64,000 bases of DNA, taken from NCBI RefSeq assembly GCF_047030795.1, contig NZ_JBKYIC010000010.1, one strand, 5' to 3'. This document shows, in pieces, positions 50,122 to 58,631 of this stretch; the stretch's first letter is position 1, and each line of letters begins with the position of its first letter. Position numbers and translations under genes: made by a program. The stretch is from Frisingicoccus sp902471845. Lineage in GTDB: Bacteria > Bacillota > Clostridia > Lachnospirales > Lachnospiraceae. The notes under the pieces were generated by a model. The model ran no database searches. It was not told the DNA's origin and saw nothing but the letters and a program-made list of their open reading frames with translations.

Positions 50122-51177
50122 CTATCCCAGTTTTGCACCGCAGTTCGAGCAAAACTTATCATTGGCAGAAATCGGATTACCGCACTGAGAACAGAATTTA
50201 GCTCTTACACCACTTCCTCCGGCCTGAGGATTGTTTTCCGGCACAGGCACACTGTTCTGAGGCGCCCCATTCTGCATATTTCCCATCTGAGGCTGTGTCA
50301 TGGAATTCATCATATTCCCCATCTGTCCGGCCATCGCCATACCGGCGGCCATCTGCATCCCCATTCCGGCCATGCTGTTCATTCCGCCGTTTGGATTCTT
50401 CGCCATAGAAACCATCGCTTCTGTCTGGGCATCCACCTGTTTTTTGAAGGCATAGGCCTGCATACCGCCCATGGCTCCCATGGTTGCCCGCTCGTCAATC
50501 GCCTTCAGAACAACCTCTGGCAAAGCAATCTGAACATTCATGGCCTTCACGGTGATACCATAATCTTTCAGAAATTCGCCAAGCTTGTTCTTCATCAGTT
50601 CAGAAGCCTCTCCGCAATACCCCTGGATATCAAAGAAATTCATAGGCACGTCCGTGACAATCTCTTTAAAGATCATCGAAATATGGGAGGTCAAAAATCC
50701 CTTTAAATCCTCAACCGTATAACGGCGTTTTGTACCCATCAGTTTATTAATAAATGCGGTGGAATCTGTGATTGCAAAAGAATATTTACCGTTCGCTCCC
50801 AGATTTACCATTCCAAAAGTCTGATCCGGAATGGTCAGCTTTCCGCTTGTCCCCCATGGAATATCCATAATGTCATTCTTATTAACAAAAATTGTCTCTA
50901 CAATAAATGTTTCATCGAAGCCATATTTCCATTCCTTTAATGAGGTCGTAATCGGCATATTTTCCGTCGACAGCTCATATCTGCCTGGTTCGAAAATATC
51001 CGTTAAAACGCCTTCATTGACAAGCACCGCTTCCTGTCCCGGCTGAACCGTCAATATAGACTCATGCATAATCCGTCGTCCTTCACGGTCAAAGACCTGC
51101 GCCAGTTCCCAGGCTTCTGTGGCCCGGTAACTAATACTTGATAAACACTGTCCCTTAAATAATTTTCCCAGTCCCAT
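50122..51177 (-). CDS. SPFH/virion-core-like protein with C-terminal zinc ribbon
   Basis: About 351 residues. An SPFH-type N-terminal domain (ILTVQPGQEAVLVNEGVLTD, then GRYELSTENMPI), an Ala/Met/Gly/Asn-rich linker (GMNSMAGMGMQMAAGMAMAG) and a zinc ribbon (FCSQCGNPI and FCSNCGAKL). Such proteins form membrane or cytosolic assemblies; a stress role has been proposed for the family. ATG 51177 (MGLGKLFKG) is preferred over an extended start; GAGAACG is upstream. Confidence 0.82.
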   Translation of the reverse strand: MGLGKLFKGQCLSSISYRATEAWELAQVFDREGRRIMHESILTVQPGQEAVLVNEGVLTDIFEPGRYELSTENMPITTSLKEWKYGFDETFIVETIFVNKNDIMDIPWGTSGKLTIPDQTFGMVNLGANGKYSFAITDSTAFINKLMGTKRRYTVEDLKGFLTSHISMIFKEIVTDVPMNFFDIQGYCGEASELMKNKLGEFLKDYGITVKAMNVQIALPEVVLKAIDERATMGAMGGMQAYAFKKQVDAQTEAMVSMAKNPNGGMNSMAGMGMQMAAGMAMAGQMGNMMNSMTQPQMGNMQNGAPQNSVPVPENNPQAGGSGVRAKFCSQCGNPISANDKFCSNCGAKLG

Positions 51178-51275
51178 AACGTTCTCCTTTTCTTTAATTT
51201 TTAGTCTATTCACAGTATACTAAAAAACACCTTGCTATCTATTCACAGTATACCATGAACTAAATTTTGACGCAA

Positions 51276-51959
51276 TTATTCCAGTCTTACCGGTATGTTC
51301 AAATCCCCTTCCAGGGAATTTTCCGTAACAATACAGTCAAAGGCTAAAATCTCCACTCCTGCCCGGGCGGCCATTAAAAGGGCCTCGGCAAACTCAGGAT
51401 GGGTAATCCGGTTGGGCTCAAATACTTCCACGCCCTTCATCTGAATCACAAAAATAATACTTGCCAGATATCCCTGGCTTCGGGCCGCCATCAGCTCATG
51501 GATATGTTTGATTCCCCGTTCCGTCGGCGCATCCGGAAATCGTGCGACACCGTCGACTTCCAGTGTCACGCCCTTTACCTCAATATAATGCTTTTGCCCG
51601 CCGTGTTCTACATATAAATCAAATCGGGAATTCCCGAAAGTCTTTTCCCGTTTCACATAAGTAATATCAGAAAAGAGACGGCCCGCCCGGACCATCTCTT
51701 CAACAATCTGATTTGGCGCAGTAGAGTCCACATTTACCCACTGGCCATTTTTCTGAACACAGACAAGGGAATACCGGGTCTTTCGTTCCGGATTCGACGA
51801 CGGTTCCAACAGCACCCGTGCATCCGGCACAAATAATTCCCGCAACCGTCCCGTATTCCGCACATGGACAGCCTCCGACGTGCCTTCGATCATCACTTCC
51901 GCAATGAAGCGATTACGTCGGCGTATAAATCTGCCCTCGGTCATTCTTTCATATTTCAT
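51276..51959 (-). CDS. sfsA: SfsA-family DNA-binding nuclease-fold protein
   Basis: The 227-residue protein has the OB-like N-terminus (GRFIRRRNRFIAEVMIEG, HVRNTGRLREL) and the PD-(D/E)xK core (NSRFDLYVE, KHYIEVKGVTLE, FPDAPTERGIKH). SfsA was named for sugar-fermentation stimulation in E. coli; its biochemical role is unsettled. Full length. Confidence 0.93.
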   Translation of the reverse strand: MKYERMTEGRFIRRRNRFIAEVMIEGTSEAVHVRNTGRLRELFVPDARVLLEPSSNPERKTRYSLVCVQKNGQWVNVDSTAPNQIVEEMVRAGRLFSDITYVKREKTFGNSRFDLYVEHGGQKHYIEVKGVTLEVDGVARFPDAPTERGIKHIHELMAARSQGYLASIIFVIQMKGVEVFEPNRITHPEFAEALLMAARAGVEILAFDCIVTENSLEGDLNIPVRLE

Positions 51960-51963
51960 CGGC

Positions 51964-52719
51964 TTAACCCACCGAACCGATTACAATATTATCCCAAATC
52001 GGATCATTTGTAATAGTATATTCGCCCTTCCAGGTTTCATACATTTCTTCAAAGCTTCTCGCCAGAGCTTCATCTGAACCATCCTCCGCCGTTTCAGCAA
52101 GTCTTTCCAATGCCGCATTATAAACTTTGGTTGAAAGCGCCTGTTTTTCATTTTTAATACGAACACCCTCTTCTGTCAAAGCAAAGTCCTGGGCGATTGC
52201 TGCGCCAAGCTCATCCATATAAGCTTTCGCTTCGTCCGCACACTGCTGTTTCTCTTCATCAGATAAAGATACGCCGTATTCTTCAGCCTTACTGTTTAAA
52301 ATCTCTGTCCGGACTAAGCCGTTGTAGAGTTCTTCTTTCGCATACTCATGAAGTTTTCTGCCATCCTCCATCTCCGTGTTCCACGGCGATTCACCGTACT
52401 GAGATGTATAGAAATCTCTCAGCTGATACAGATAAACATTTACTTCCTTCATCGTGACTTCACTGTCATTCACTTTTATAACGGCAATATTCATCTCATC
52501 TGTCGGAATCGGATCATTCGCTGTCGAATCATCAAAAGTTTCGCCTGTCGACTGGGACTCTGCTACAGTCTCCTGCTTTGTTGACGGCTGAGTTTCTTTT
52601 ACCCCTGCGCCATTCTTATTCAGCAGTGTCATCACAATTACTGATGCGATCACACCAATCACTATTCCACATATGATAAGTAATACAATCAAACCTGTTT
52701 TATTCTTTTTCTTAGCCAT
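51964..52719 (-). CDS. SurA-N-like membrane-anchored protein
   Basis: The 251-residue protein has an N-terminal membrane helix (TGLIVLLIICGIVIGVIASV), a Ser/Thr/Glu-rich linker, then a SurA N-terminal-like chaperone domain (IAVIKVNDSEVTMKEVNVYL). No parvulin domain follows. It is probably an extracellular folding helper or binding protein. It lies 4 nt upstream of sfsA and divergent from the ABC transporter. Confidence 0.78.
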   Translation of the reverse strand: MAKKKNKTGLIVLLIICGIVIGVIASVIVMTLLNKNGAGVKETQPSTKQETVAESQSTGETFDDSTANDPIPTDEMNIAVIKVNDSEVTMKEVNVYLYQLRDFYTSQYGESPWNTEMEDGRKLHEYAKEELYNGLVRTEILNSKAEEYGVSLSDEEKQQCADEAKAYMDELGAAIAQDFALTEEGVRIKNEKQALSTKVYNAALERLAETAEDGSDEALARSFEEMYETWKGEYTITNDPIWDNIVIGSVG

Positions 52720-52814
52720 CTTAGTCTCCTTTCTTCATTACATACTACAACAGTATACCACATTTTGAGAAATCTGCATACTATAAGAATATACACATTT
52801 TGAAGGAGGATTCT

Positions 52815-53576
52815 ATGAAACCTTTGCTGGATGTCCACGACGTAAGCTACTCTTATCACACATTATCCGGAGAAACAAAGGCATTGAATCGTCTGTCCTT
52901 TCAGGTTCAATTTAATGAATTTTTAGGTATTGTAGGACCTAGCGGCTGCGGAAAATCGACAATTCTGTCATTAATCTTCGGCCTGCTTTCTCCAGAGTCC
53001 GGTGAAATTAAAATTCACGAGGCCCTCTGTAAGGATCACACAATGCCTATTGGTTATATGCTGCAAAAAGACCATCTGCTGGAATGGCGGACAATTTATG
53101 AAAATACACTGCTTGGACTGGAAATCAACCGCCAGATGACGCCCGCGCGGCTCAAAGCCGTCGATCAGATGTTTAAAGATTATGATCTGGAGCACTTTAA
53201 AAATTCAAAGCCCTCTCAGCTGTCCGGCGGTATGCGCCAGCGCGCTGCCCTGATTCGGACCCTTGCCTTAAATCCGGGACTTTTGCTGCTGGATGAACCT
53301 TTTTCGGCGCTGGATTATCAGACCCGTTTAAACGTTTCAGAAGATATTTATACCATTTTAAAGAAAAAGCACAAGAGCGCTATTCTTGTGACCCATGATA
53401 TTTCCGAAGCTATCAGTTTTTGTGACCGGATTGTCGTCCTGACAAACCGTCCTGCAACCGTAAAGGAAATCGTTCCGATTCATTTATCCATTGAGGAAAA
53501 AACACCGTTGAAGGCCCGCTCCGCTAAAGAATTTCAAGATTATTTTAACCAATTGTGGGGTGATTTAAACGACTGA
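52815..53576 (+). CDS. SsuB/TauB-like ABC transporter ATPase
   Basis: The 253-residue protein has Walker A GPSGCGKSTI, Q-loop YMLQKDHLLEW, signature LSGGMRQRAALIRTL, Walker B LLLLDEPFSALD. It belongs to the nitrate/sulfonate/taurine family. ATG 52815 follows AAGGAGG. The 3' end overlaps the permease frame. No substrate-binding gene is adjacent, so the substrate (a sulfonate, thiamine precursor or similar) cannot be named. Confidence 0.92.
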   Translation: MKPLLDVHDVSYSYHTLSGETKALNRLSFQVQFNEFLGIVGPSGCGKSTILSLIFGLLSPESGEIKIHEALCKDHTMPIGYMLQKDHLLEWRTIYENTLLGLEINRQMTPARLKAVDQMFKDYDLEHFKNSKPSQLSGGMRQRAALIRTLALNPGLLLLDEPFSALDYQTRLNVSEDIYTILKKKHKSAILVTHDISEAISFCDRIVVLTNRPATVKEIVPIHLSIEEKTPLKARSAKEFQDYFNQLWGDLND

Positions 53577-54375
53577 ACCTGTCAGCACTTATCAACAGGC
53601 CTATGTAAATAATCATCGTCGCCGCCGCCGACTTGTTGCCTTTTGGCAGATTTTTATACTTGTACTTTTTGTTTCCCTTTGGGAAGGTACCACCCGGCTC
53701 GGCATACTCAATGATTTTATTTTCAGCAGCCCTTCCAGAATTATTAAAACCTTCATTACCATGGCGGGTGACGGAACCGTTTTTTATCATATAGGCATTA
53801 CACTGTTTGAAACTTTTCTGAGTTTTTTTATTGTTCTGGTGGCCGGTATCCTGCTCTCGGTTCTTCTGTGGTGGAACCGGAGTATTTCTTCCGTTCTGGA
53901 GCCTTATCTGATCACGCTGAACAGCCTTCCTAAAACGGCTCTGGCGCCGATTTTTATTGTATGGCTCGGCAATAATATGAAAACCATTATCGTCTGTGCC
54001 ATCTCTCTGGCCATTTTCGGCACGGTCATCAATCTGACGACCAGCTTTGCTCAAATGGACCCGGATAAGCTGTTACTCATCAAAACCCTTGGCGGCGGCC
54101 GAAAGGATATGCTCAGGAAAGTGATTATTCCCGGAAGTGTGCCAAATATCATCAGTAACATGAAGGTAAACATCGGTCTTTGTCTGGTCGGCGTTATCAT
54201 CGGCGAATTTCTCTCCGCTAACGCTGGACTTGGATACCTGATCGTCTATGGCAGTCAGGTTTTCAAGCTGGACTGGGTACTGATGTCTATTGTGATTTTG
54301 TGCATTATCGCTACCGCCCTCTATGCCCTGTTGAATTTGATTGAAAAAGTTTACCTGAAACGCCATACCCAATAA
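53569..54375 (+). CDS. SsuC/TauC-like ABC transporter permease (start uncertain)
   Basis: The frame is open from 53569 and reads TTEPVSTYQQAYVNNHRRRR, then RLVAFWQIFILVLFVSLWEG, as expected at the start of such permeases; the EAA-like loop (LLIKTLGGGRKDMLRKVIIP) is near residue 190. There is no ATG, GTG or TTG in frame before 53761, which would delete the first helix. At 53569 the codon is ACG with GGGGTGA just upstream; ATG there would be silent (AAT for AAC) in the overlapping ATPase. So either ACG is used as the start, or the gene has lost its start codon. Confidence 0.75.
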   Translation, partial: TTEPVSTYQQAYVNNHRRRRRLVAFWQIFILVLFVSLWEGTTRLGILNDFIFSSPSRIIKTFITMAGDGTVFYHIGITLFETFLSFFIVLVAGILLSVLLWWNRSISSVLEPYLITLNSLPKTALAPIFIVWLGNNMKTIIVCAISLAIFGTVINLTTSFAQMDPDKLLLIKTLGGGRKDMLRKVIIPGSVPNIISNMKVNIGLCLVGVIIGEFLSANAGLGYLIVYGSQVFKLDWVLMSIVILCIIATALYALLNLIEKVYLKRHTQ

Positions 54376-54384
54376 AAGACCGCA

Positions 54385-54439
54385 GCCCTGTTTCTGCTCA
54401 GACAGGTCAATTTTGCACTATCTGTCACAGAAACAGGGC
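54385..54439. terminator. Long inverted repeat between convergent genes
   Basis: GCCCTGTTTCTG and CAGAAACAGGGC are perfect 12-bp arms 31 nt apart. The position between the permease and the convergent CDF gene suggests a shared terminator, though no T run follows. Confidence 0.5.
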
Positions 54440-54464
54440 CGTGGCTATGAATGAATACCCTTGT

Positions 54465-55631
54465 TTACAAAAAACTCTGTTCTACGGTGACGACCGCATA
54501 AAAGCTTTGGTCCGCATCATGGATTTTTTCTTTCAGCCATCGCTCAATTTCCTGTTTCCTGCAAAGCTCTTCCGGCGTTACCACAAGATCAAAAATCAGG
54601 TTTGTATGAGAACTTCCCCGGACCATCCGAAAATCATGAATTCTCCAGTCGGCATTTTCAGCCGCCACCATATCCTCCACCATTTTCTTGACCTTATTCA
54701 TTTCTTCGTCATCGGTTATCACCGGATCCATGTGAATCGTAGCGTCGCACTGGAATTCCTTCATTAAATCTCTTTCAATATTATCAATCAAATCATGAGC
54801 TTCCAGGATATCTTCTTTATAAGACACCTCGGCATGTAGCGAAATCATACGTCTTCCCGGTCCATAGTCATGGACGATCAAATCATGGACGCCAAGAATC
54901 TTTTCCTCCCTCAACACCCGCTCTTTGATTTTCTTCACCAGTTCCGGGTCCGGCGCCTGGCCAAGCAACGGCTGAATCGTATCCCTAGCCGAACTGAATC
55001 CGGCAAAACATACAAACAATGCCACCAGAGCGCCAATCCATCCGTCCAGATTTTTTCCCGTAGCCATAGCAACAAACACACCGATCAAAACAGCTGATGT
55101 AGAAATACAGTCGCTCAGACTATCGGCTGCCGTCGCCTTCATTGTCTCGGATTGAATCCGTTTTCCAAGTTTAAGATTAAACCTGCACATCCACAGTTTC
55201 AATAAAATAGAAACAACCAAAATGATAATGGACGCCACGCTGAAATCTGGAGCTTCCGGATGAAGAATCTTTTCCACAGAAGACTTCATAAGCTCCACAC
55301 CCGTCATTAAAATTGCTGCGGCAATAAAAAGCCCTGAAAGATATTCAATCCGTCCATGCCCGTAAGGATGCCCCGGGTCCGCCGGCTTTCCTGCCATATG
55401 AAACCCGATTAACGTCACGACCGACGACGCCGCGTCAGACAGATTATTAAAGGCGTCCGCCATAATCGACACCGCCCCCGTCGCCAGCCCGGCAAACAAT
55501 TTCAGTGCGAATAAAATAACATTGCAGCAGATTCCAACAAAGCCCGACAACCTTCCATAAGACTGCCGGACTTTCGTATCATTAATATTCTCTTTATCCT
55601 TAATAAACCATCCTACCAATAATTCTGTCAA
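54465..55631 (-). CDS. Cation diffusion facilitator (metal efflux) protein
   Basis: The 388-residue protein has six membrane helices with the CDF metal-site motifs ADAFNNLSDAASS (helix 2) and AADSLSD (helix 5), and a cytoplasmic C-terminal domain extended by about 80 residues (VRGSSHTNLIFDLVVTP) beyond the usual end. It exports Zn, Mn, Fe or Co in exchange for protons; the metal cannot be told from sequence. Confidence 0.92.
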   Translation of the reverse strand: MTELLVGWFIKDKENINDTKVRQSYGRLSGFVGICCNVILFALKLFAGLATGAVSIMADAFNNLSDAASSVVTLIGFHMAGKPADPGHPYGHGRIEYLSGLFIAAAILMTGVELMKSSVEKILHPEAPDFSVASIIILVVSILLKLWMCRFNLKLGKRIQSETMKATAADSLSDCISTSAVLIGVFVAMATGKNLDGWIGALVALFVCFAGFSSARDTIQPLLGQAPDPELVKKIKERVLREEKILGVHDLIVHDYGPGRRMISLHAEVSYKEDILEAHDLIDNIERDLMKEFQCDATIHMDPVITDDEEMNKVKKMVEDMVAAENADWRIHDFRMVRGSSHTNLIFDLVVTPEELCRKQEIERWLKEKIHDADQSFYAVVTVEQSFL

Positions 55632-55707
55632 CTACAGGTCCCTCCTGCCTCCGTATATATACGGTCGATTATACCTGTATCTTATGCAAAAGTCAAAGCT
55701 AACTATT

Positions 55708-55877
55708 ACTGCCGGCCTTTTTCTTTTTAGATACGTCGATTTTCAGAGATTTACTCCGCCGCCTATGGACAGCCGCTCCGCAAACTCGCTGTGCTCAAAC
55801 AACGCTTCGCGTCTGTCGCTATGCTCGTAAATCTCTGAAAATCTTCCTACCATCTGTCAAAGAAACAGGCCGGCAGT
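55708..55877. repeat. Nested inverted-repeat element
   Basis: Outer arms ACTGCCGGCCT (55708-55726 against 55859-55877, 18 of 19 match) enclose a perfect 17-bp pair GATTTTCAGAGATTTAC (55738-55754, 55827-55843) and a GC-rich core with further pairing (GACAG/CTGTC). No coding frame is supported. It could be a miniature mobile element or a structured RNA. It lies at the border of the accessory block. The rest of the 55632-55957 gap shows no gene. Confidence 0.7.
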
Positions 55878-55957
55878 TTTAGTGAAACTTGTTTGGTATC
55901 AGGCTCTGCTATTATAAAAATGTTTTCCAACATCCCTTTCCCACAACATAGAAATTA

Positions 55958-56296
55958 CTATTTAATTTTCTTAAACTCGACTATCGATGGCATATTATTA
56001 TTGGCAAGATTAATATTTAATACTCCATCCACCAGAGAATACTCATATATTCTGTCCTTGCGACGGGAAATCAATTTTATCTCTGTATCACTCAACACCT
56101 CATATGTACCACTATCTGTACTCATCGCCGTTTCTCCGGCATCATAATCCCAATCACCTGTATTATAAAAAGTCAATACATCTCCTCGTCCATTTTGCCA
56201 GGTGCCAATTAATTTACTTTCTTTGCCTCCGGCACCACATCCGCCGAATGCCAAAATAACTATAACAGTAAAAAATAATACACTTAATTTTCTCAT
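55958..56296 (-). CDS. Small lipoprotein (DUF5640-like)
   Basis: The 112-residue protein has a lipobox LAFGGC and a mature part with LIGTWQNGRGDVLTFYNTG and SGTYEVLSDTEIKL, a lipocalin-like strand pattern seen in DUF5640-type proteins. It is the last gene of the five-gene exported operon. Confidence 0.75.
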   Translation of the reverse strand: MRKLSVLFFTVIVILAFGGCGAGGKESKLIGTWQNGRGDVLTFYNTGDWDYDAGETAMSTDSGTYEVLSDTEIKLISRRKDRIYEYSLVDGVLNINLANNNMPSIVEFKKIK

Positions 56297-56338
56297 AATT
56301 TTCCTCCATTTTCAGTACGTTTAATAAATCCAAGTTTA

Positions 56339-58018
56339 TTAATCTATTTGGTCATATACTTGTCTCGGAAACCCATCGTGATGTTCCAAATATGTCGTGG
56401 TTATATAGTGACCACTATCATTTTCATCTCTAACCCACACATAAATTCCATCTTCATCAACTTCACCATTATTCTGAATAATTCCATCAATAACTTTGTA
56501 AGTTCCTGAGCAAATTATTCCATCAGATGTCAACCACGTCATACGCATTTCTCCATCTTCTTTGCTGTTTACATAATTCCCTTCTACATAAACATACTGG
56601 TTTTTCATTTCATCATTTGAAAGGAATGTTGAATAGTACAGTTTACAATGCCCATTTCCTTTATTATCCTTCCATGTCCCGTCGATATAATAATACTGTG
56701 GTTGATTATCGCTTGTCCGCTCTGTATCATCTTTCCATTGAACCCCCTGTCCCTGCCGTTTTCCATTAACAACCTGTCCATAATATACACCGGAACTAAA
56801 TGAATATATTAAAGCCTGCCCATCAGATAATTTATCTACCAGTTTTCCATCCTGATAATAAATCGTCGTCCACATTGTATCCCGTTCTGAAATAATGGCT
56901 GATATGTTTTCATACATCTTATTCTCCATACAATCATATAACTTCTTCATAAATTTTAATTTTTCATCATCAGATGTCTTAACAATCTTCTTTTCCTCTA
57001 CCTCTTCTTCCACAATTGATTCATCTGTCTGTATTGATACATATTCATTCACATGTTTAGATGTAATATCTCCATTCTCATCGTAACGCACTTCTTCTAT
57101 TATGTTTCCATTATCATCATATTTTGAAGCAAACCAGAAATAAATATCCCCATTCTCACCGTAACGCACTTCTTCTATTATGTTCCCATTATCATCATAC
57201 TTCCATTCACGGTCGTCAAGTATCTTTCCATCAAAATCATCTTTTTGTCTATTTCTGATACAATTTCCGTTTTCATCATAAATAATTTCCCATCGGAGAA
57301 TCTTATTCAATACCCCATCCGCACCATAGCTTTTTGTTTCAATCTCGTCGCCCATTGCATTATATAAATGTGTGATCCACAGATAAAGTTGCTTTTCCCC
57401 AGTGTCCAAATCATAGAGGTATTCTATCGAAAGTTTTCCATCATTATCATAGACATAATCAGATTCCTGGGAAAAACTAATTACTATTTCCTCCCCTTCT
57501 TTGTTATAAAAATACTGTTTGCATACAATTTTCCTGTCACTTTCATCATATTCGTACTCACCCACCCAATCTAACTCTAACCGACCCTCTTTGTCAGAAG
57601 AATAGCGTTCACACTTTAGTTCATTTCCATTCTCGTCATAGGAGCTTATTGACTTACTTATTTCCATGCCCTCTTCACTATAATCTGTATAGCACAATAT
57701 TTTCCCGTCCGTATTATAGGTTTTCTCCGAAACCAGCCTGTCTTGCTCACCATATTCTTTAATCACTTGATTTCCATTTTCATCATATGTACATTCCCGT
57801 CTATATGTTATTGTTCCTTCATTATCGTAACTCTTCCACTCCACTTCATTTCCATTCTCATCGTATGTCGCTTCGCCCCATCGTTCTAATTCTCCACCTT
57901 CACCATAGGAGCTTCTTTTAGTCAATAACCATTTTTCTGTTTTCTTGCTACTGGAACAGCCGCCAAATACGGCACACACCAACATTACCATCAATAAAAC
58001 TTTTATTTTGTTCTTCAT
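56339..58018 (-). CDS. Lipoprotein with YDENGN repeats and MORN-like C-terminus
   Basis: About 559 residues. Lipobox VFGGC, then about ten units of the type YDENGNxVxxxxYxxxG (as in YwqK/Rhs-like beta-strand repeats), then a helical linker, then YYGQVVNGKRQGQGVQW and further YxGxW units resembling MORN repeats. There is no Rhs core or toxin tip. Two neighbouring repeats are nearly identical in DNA (57069-57131 and 57159-57200). It is probably an extracellular beta-rich scaffold. ATG 58018 is chosen for the lipoprotein signal. Confidence 0.78.
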   Translation of the reverse strand: MKNKIKVLLMVMLVCAVFGGCSSSKKTEKWLLTKRSSYGEGGELERWGEATYDENGNEVEWKSYDNEGTITYRRECTYDENGNQVIKEYGEQDRLVSEKTYNTDGKILCYTDYSEEGMEISKSISSYDENGNELKCERYSSDKEGRLELDWVGEYEYDESDRKIVCKQYFYNKEGEEIVISFSQESDYVYDNDGKLSIEYLYDLDTGEKQLYLWITHLYNAMGDEIETKSYGADGVLNKILRWEIIYDENGNCIRNRQKDDFDGKILDDREWKYDDNGNIIEEVRYGENGDIYFWFASKYDDNGNIIEEVRYDENGDITSKHVNEYVSIQTDESIVEEEVEEKKIVKTSDDEKLKFMKKLYDCMENKMYENISAIISERDTMWTTIYYQDGKLVDKLSDGQALIYSFSSGVYYGQVVNGKRQGQGVQWKDDTERTSDNQPQYYYIDGTWKDNKGNGHCKLYYSTFLSNDEMKNQYVYVEGNYVNSKEDGEMRMTWLTSDGIICSGTYKVIDGIIQNNGEVDEDGIYVWVRDENDSGHYITTTYLEHHDGFPRQVYDQID

Positions 58019-58055
58019 ACTTATTTTCCCTTTCCAACATTTAGGTCTTAACACT

Positions 58056-58562
58056 TTATACAACTCCAAATAATTTCAACACAATTAATTGTATCCCCGC
58101 TCCAACAATTGATACGAGAATATATTTTCCAAGATTTTCAAAGGAATCCATCTTTCCTATCATCGAAACACAAATTGCCTCTGTTCCTAATATTAAAATC
58201 ATCATTGGCAGCAGAACAATACATACACCTACGACAAGCCCCATTAAACCAAAAATAAAATCAAAAACACCAAGGCTTCCTAAATCCGGGATTTCCGCTA
58301 ACATATCCTGCAAAAACAGAGTAGCTGGAACCAAACGAATGGTATCTGCAATGGAACATATAAATTTATTGCTGAAAGGCATCTTGATTTTATTTTGCAT
58401 AATCAAGGACTTGCAAAGTGAAAAAATCAAAATTGCTATAACAACCCAGGCAAAATGTTCATGAACCCATGAACCTAATTCTGCTGCAGTGGCAACACCC
58501 ACAAAGGTCATGAAAAAAAATATGATACATACTGTACCCAAATCAAAAAATATTAAAATCAT
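58056..58562 (-). CDS. Polytopic membrane protein, 168 aa
   Basis: Four to five hydrophobic segments, among them VCIIFFFMTFVGVATAAELG, WVVIAILIFSLCKSLI and VVGVCIVLLPMMILILGTEA. No family recognised. It lies between the large exported protein and the repeat lipoprotein, all on one strand with short gaps. Confidence 0.68.
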   Translation of the reverse strand: MILIFFDLGTVCIIFFFMTFVGVATAAELGSWVHEHFAWVVIAILIFSLCKSLIMQNKIKMPFSNKFICSIADTIRLVPATLFLQDMLAEIPDLGSLGVFDFIFGLMGLVVGVCIVLLPMMILILGTEAICVSMIGKMDSFENLGKYILVSIVGAGIQLIVLKLFGVV

Positions 58563-58631
58563 ATTTCCCCCGTTGACAAAAATGCCTTATCTTTAATCAC
58601 AATTCTAACTTCTATTAATATCGGATAATCT

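Noticed and set aside
57060..57210. CRISPR-like direct repeats
   Set aside because: The repeats are in-frame YDENGN units of a lipoprotein, with unequal spacing and no spacers of constant length.
56339..58018. Rhs/YD-repeat polymorphic toxin
   Set aside because: It has a lipobox and MORN-like C-terminus, but no Rhs core motif and no toxin domain or immunity gene.
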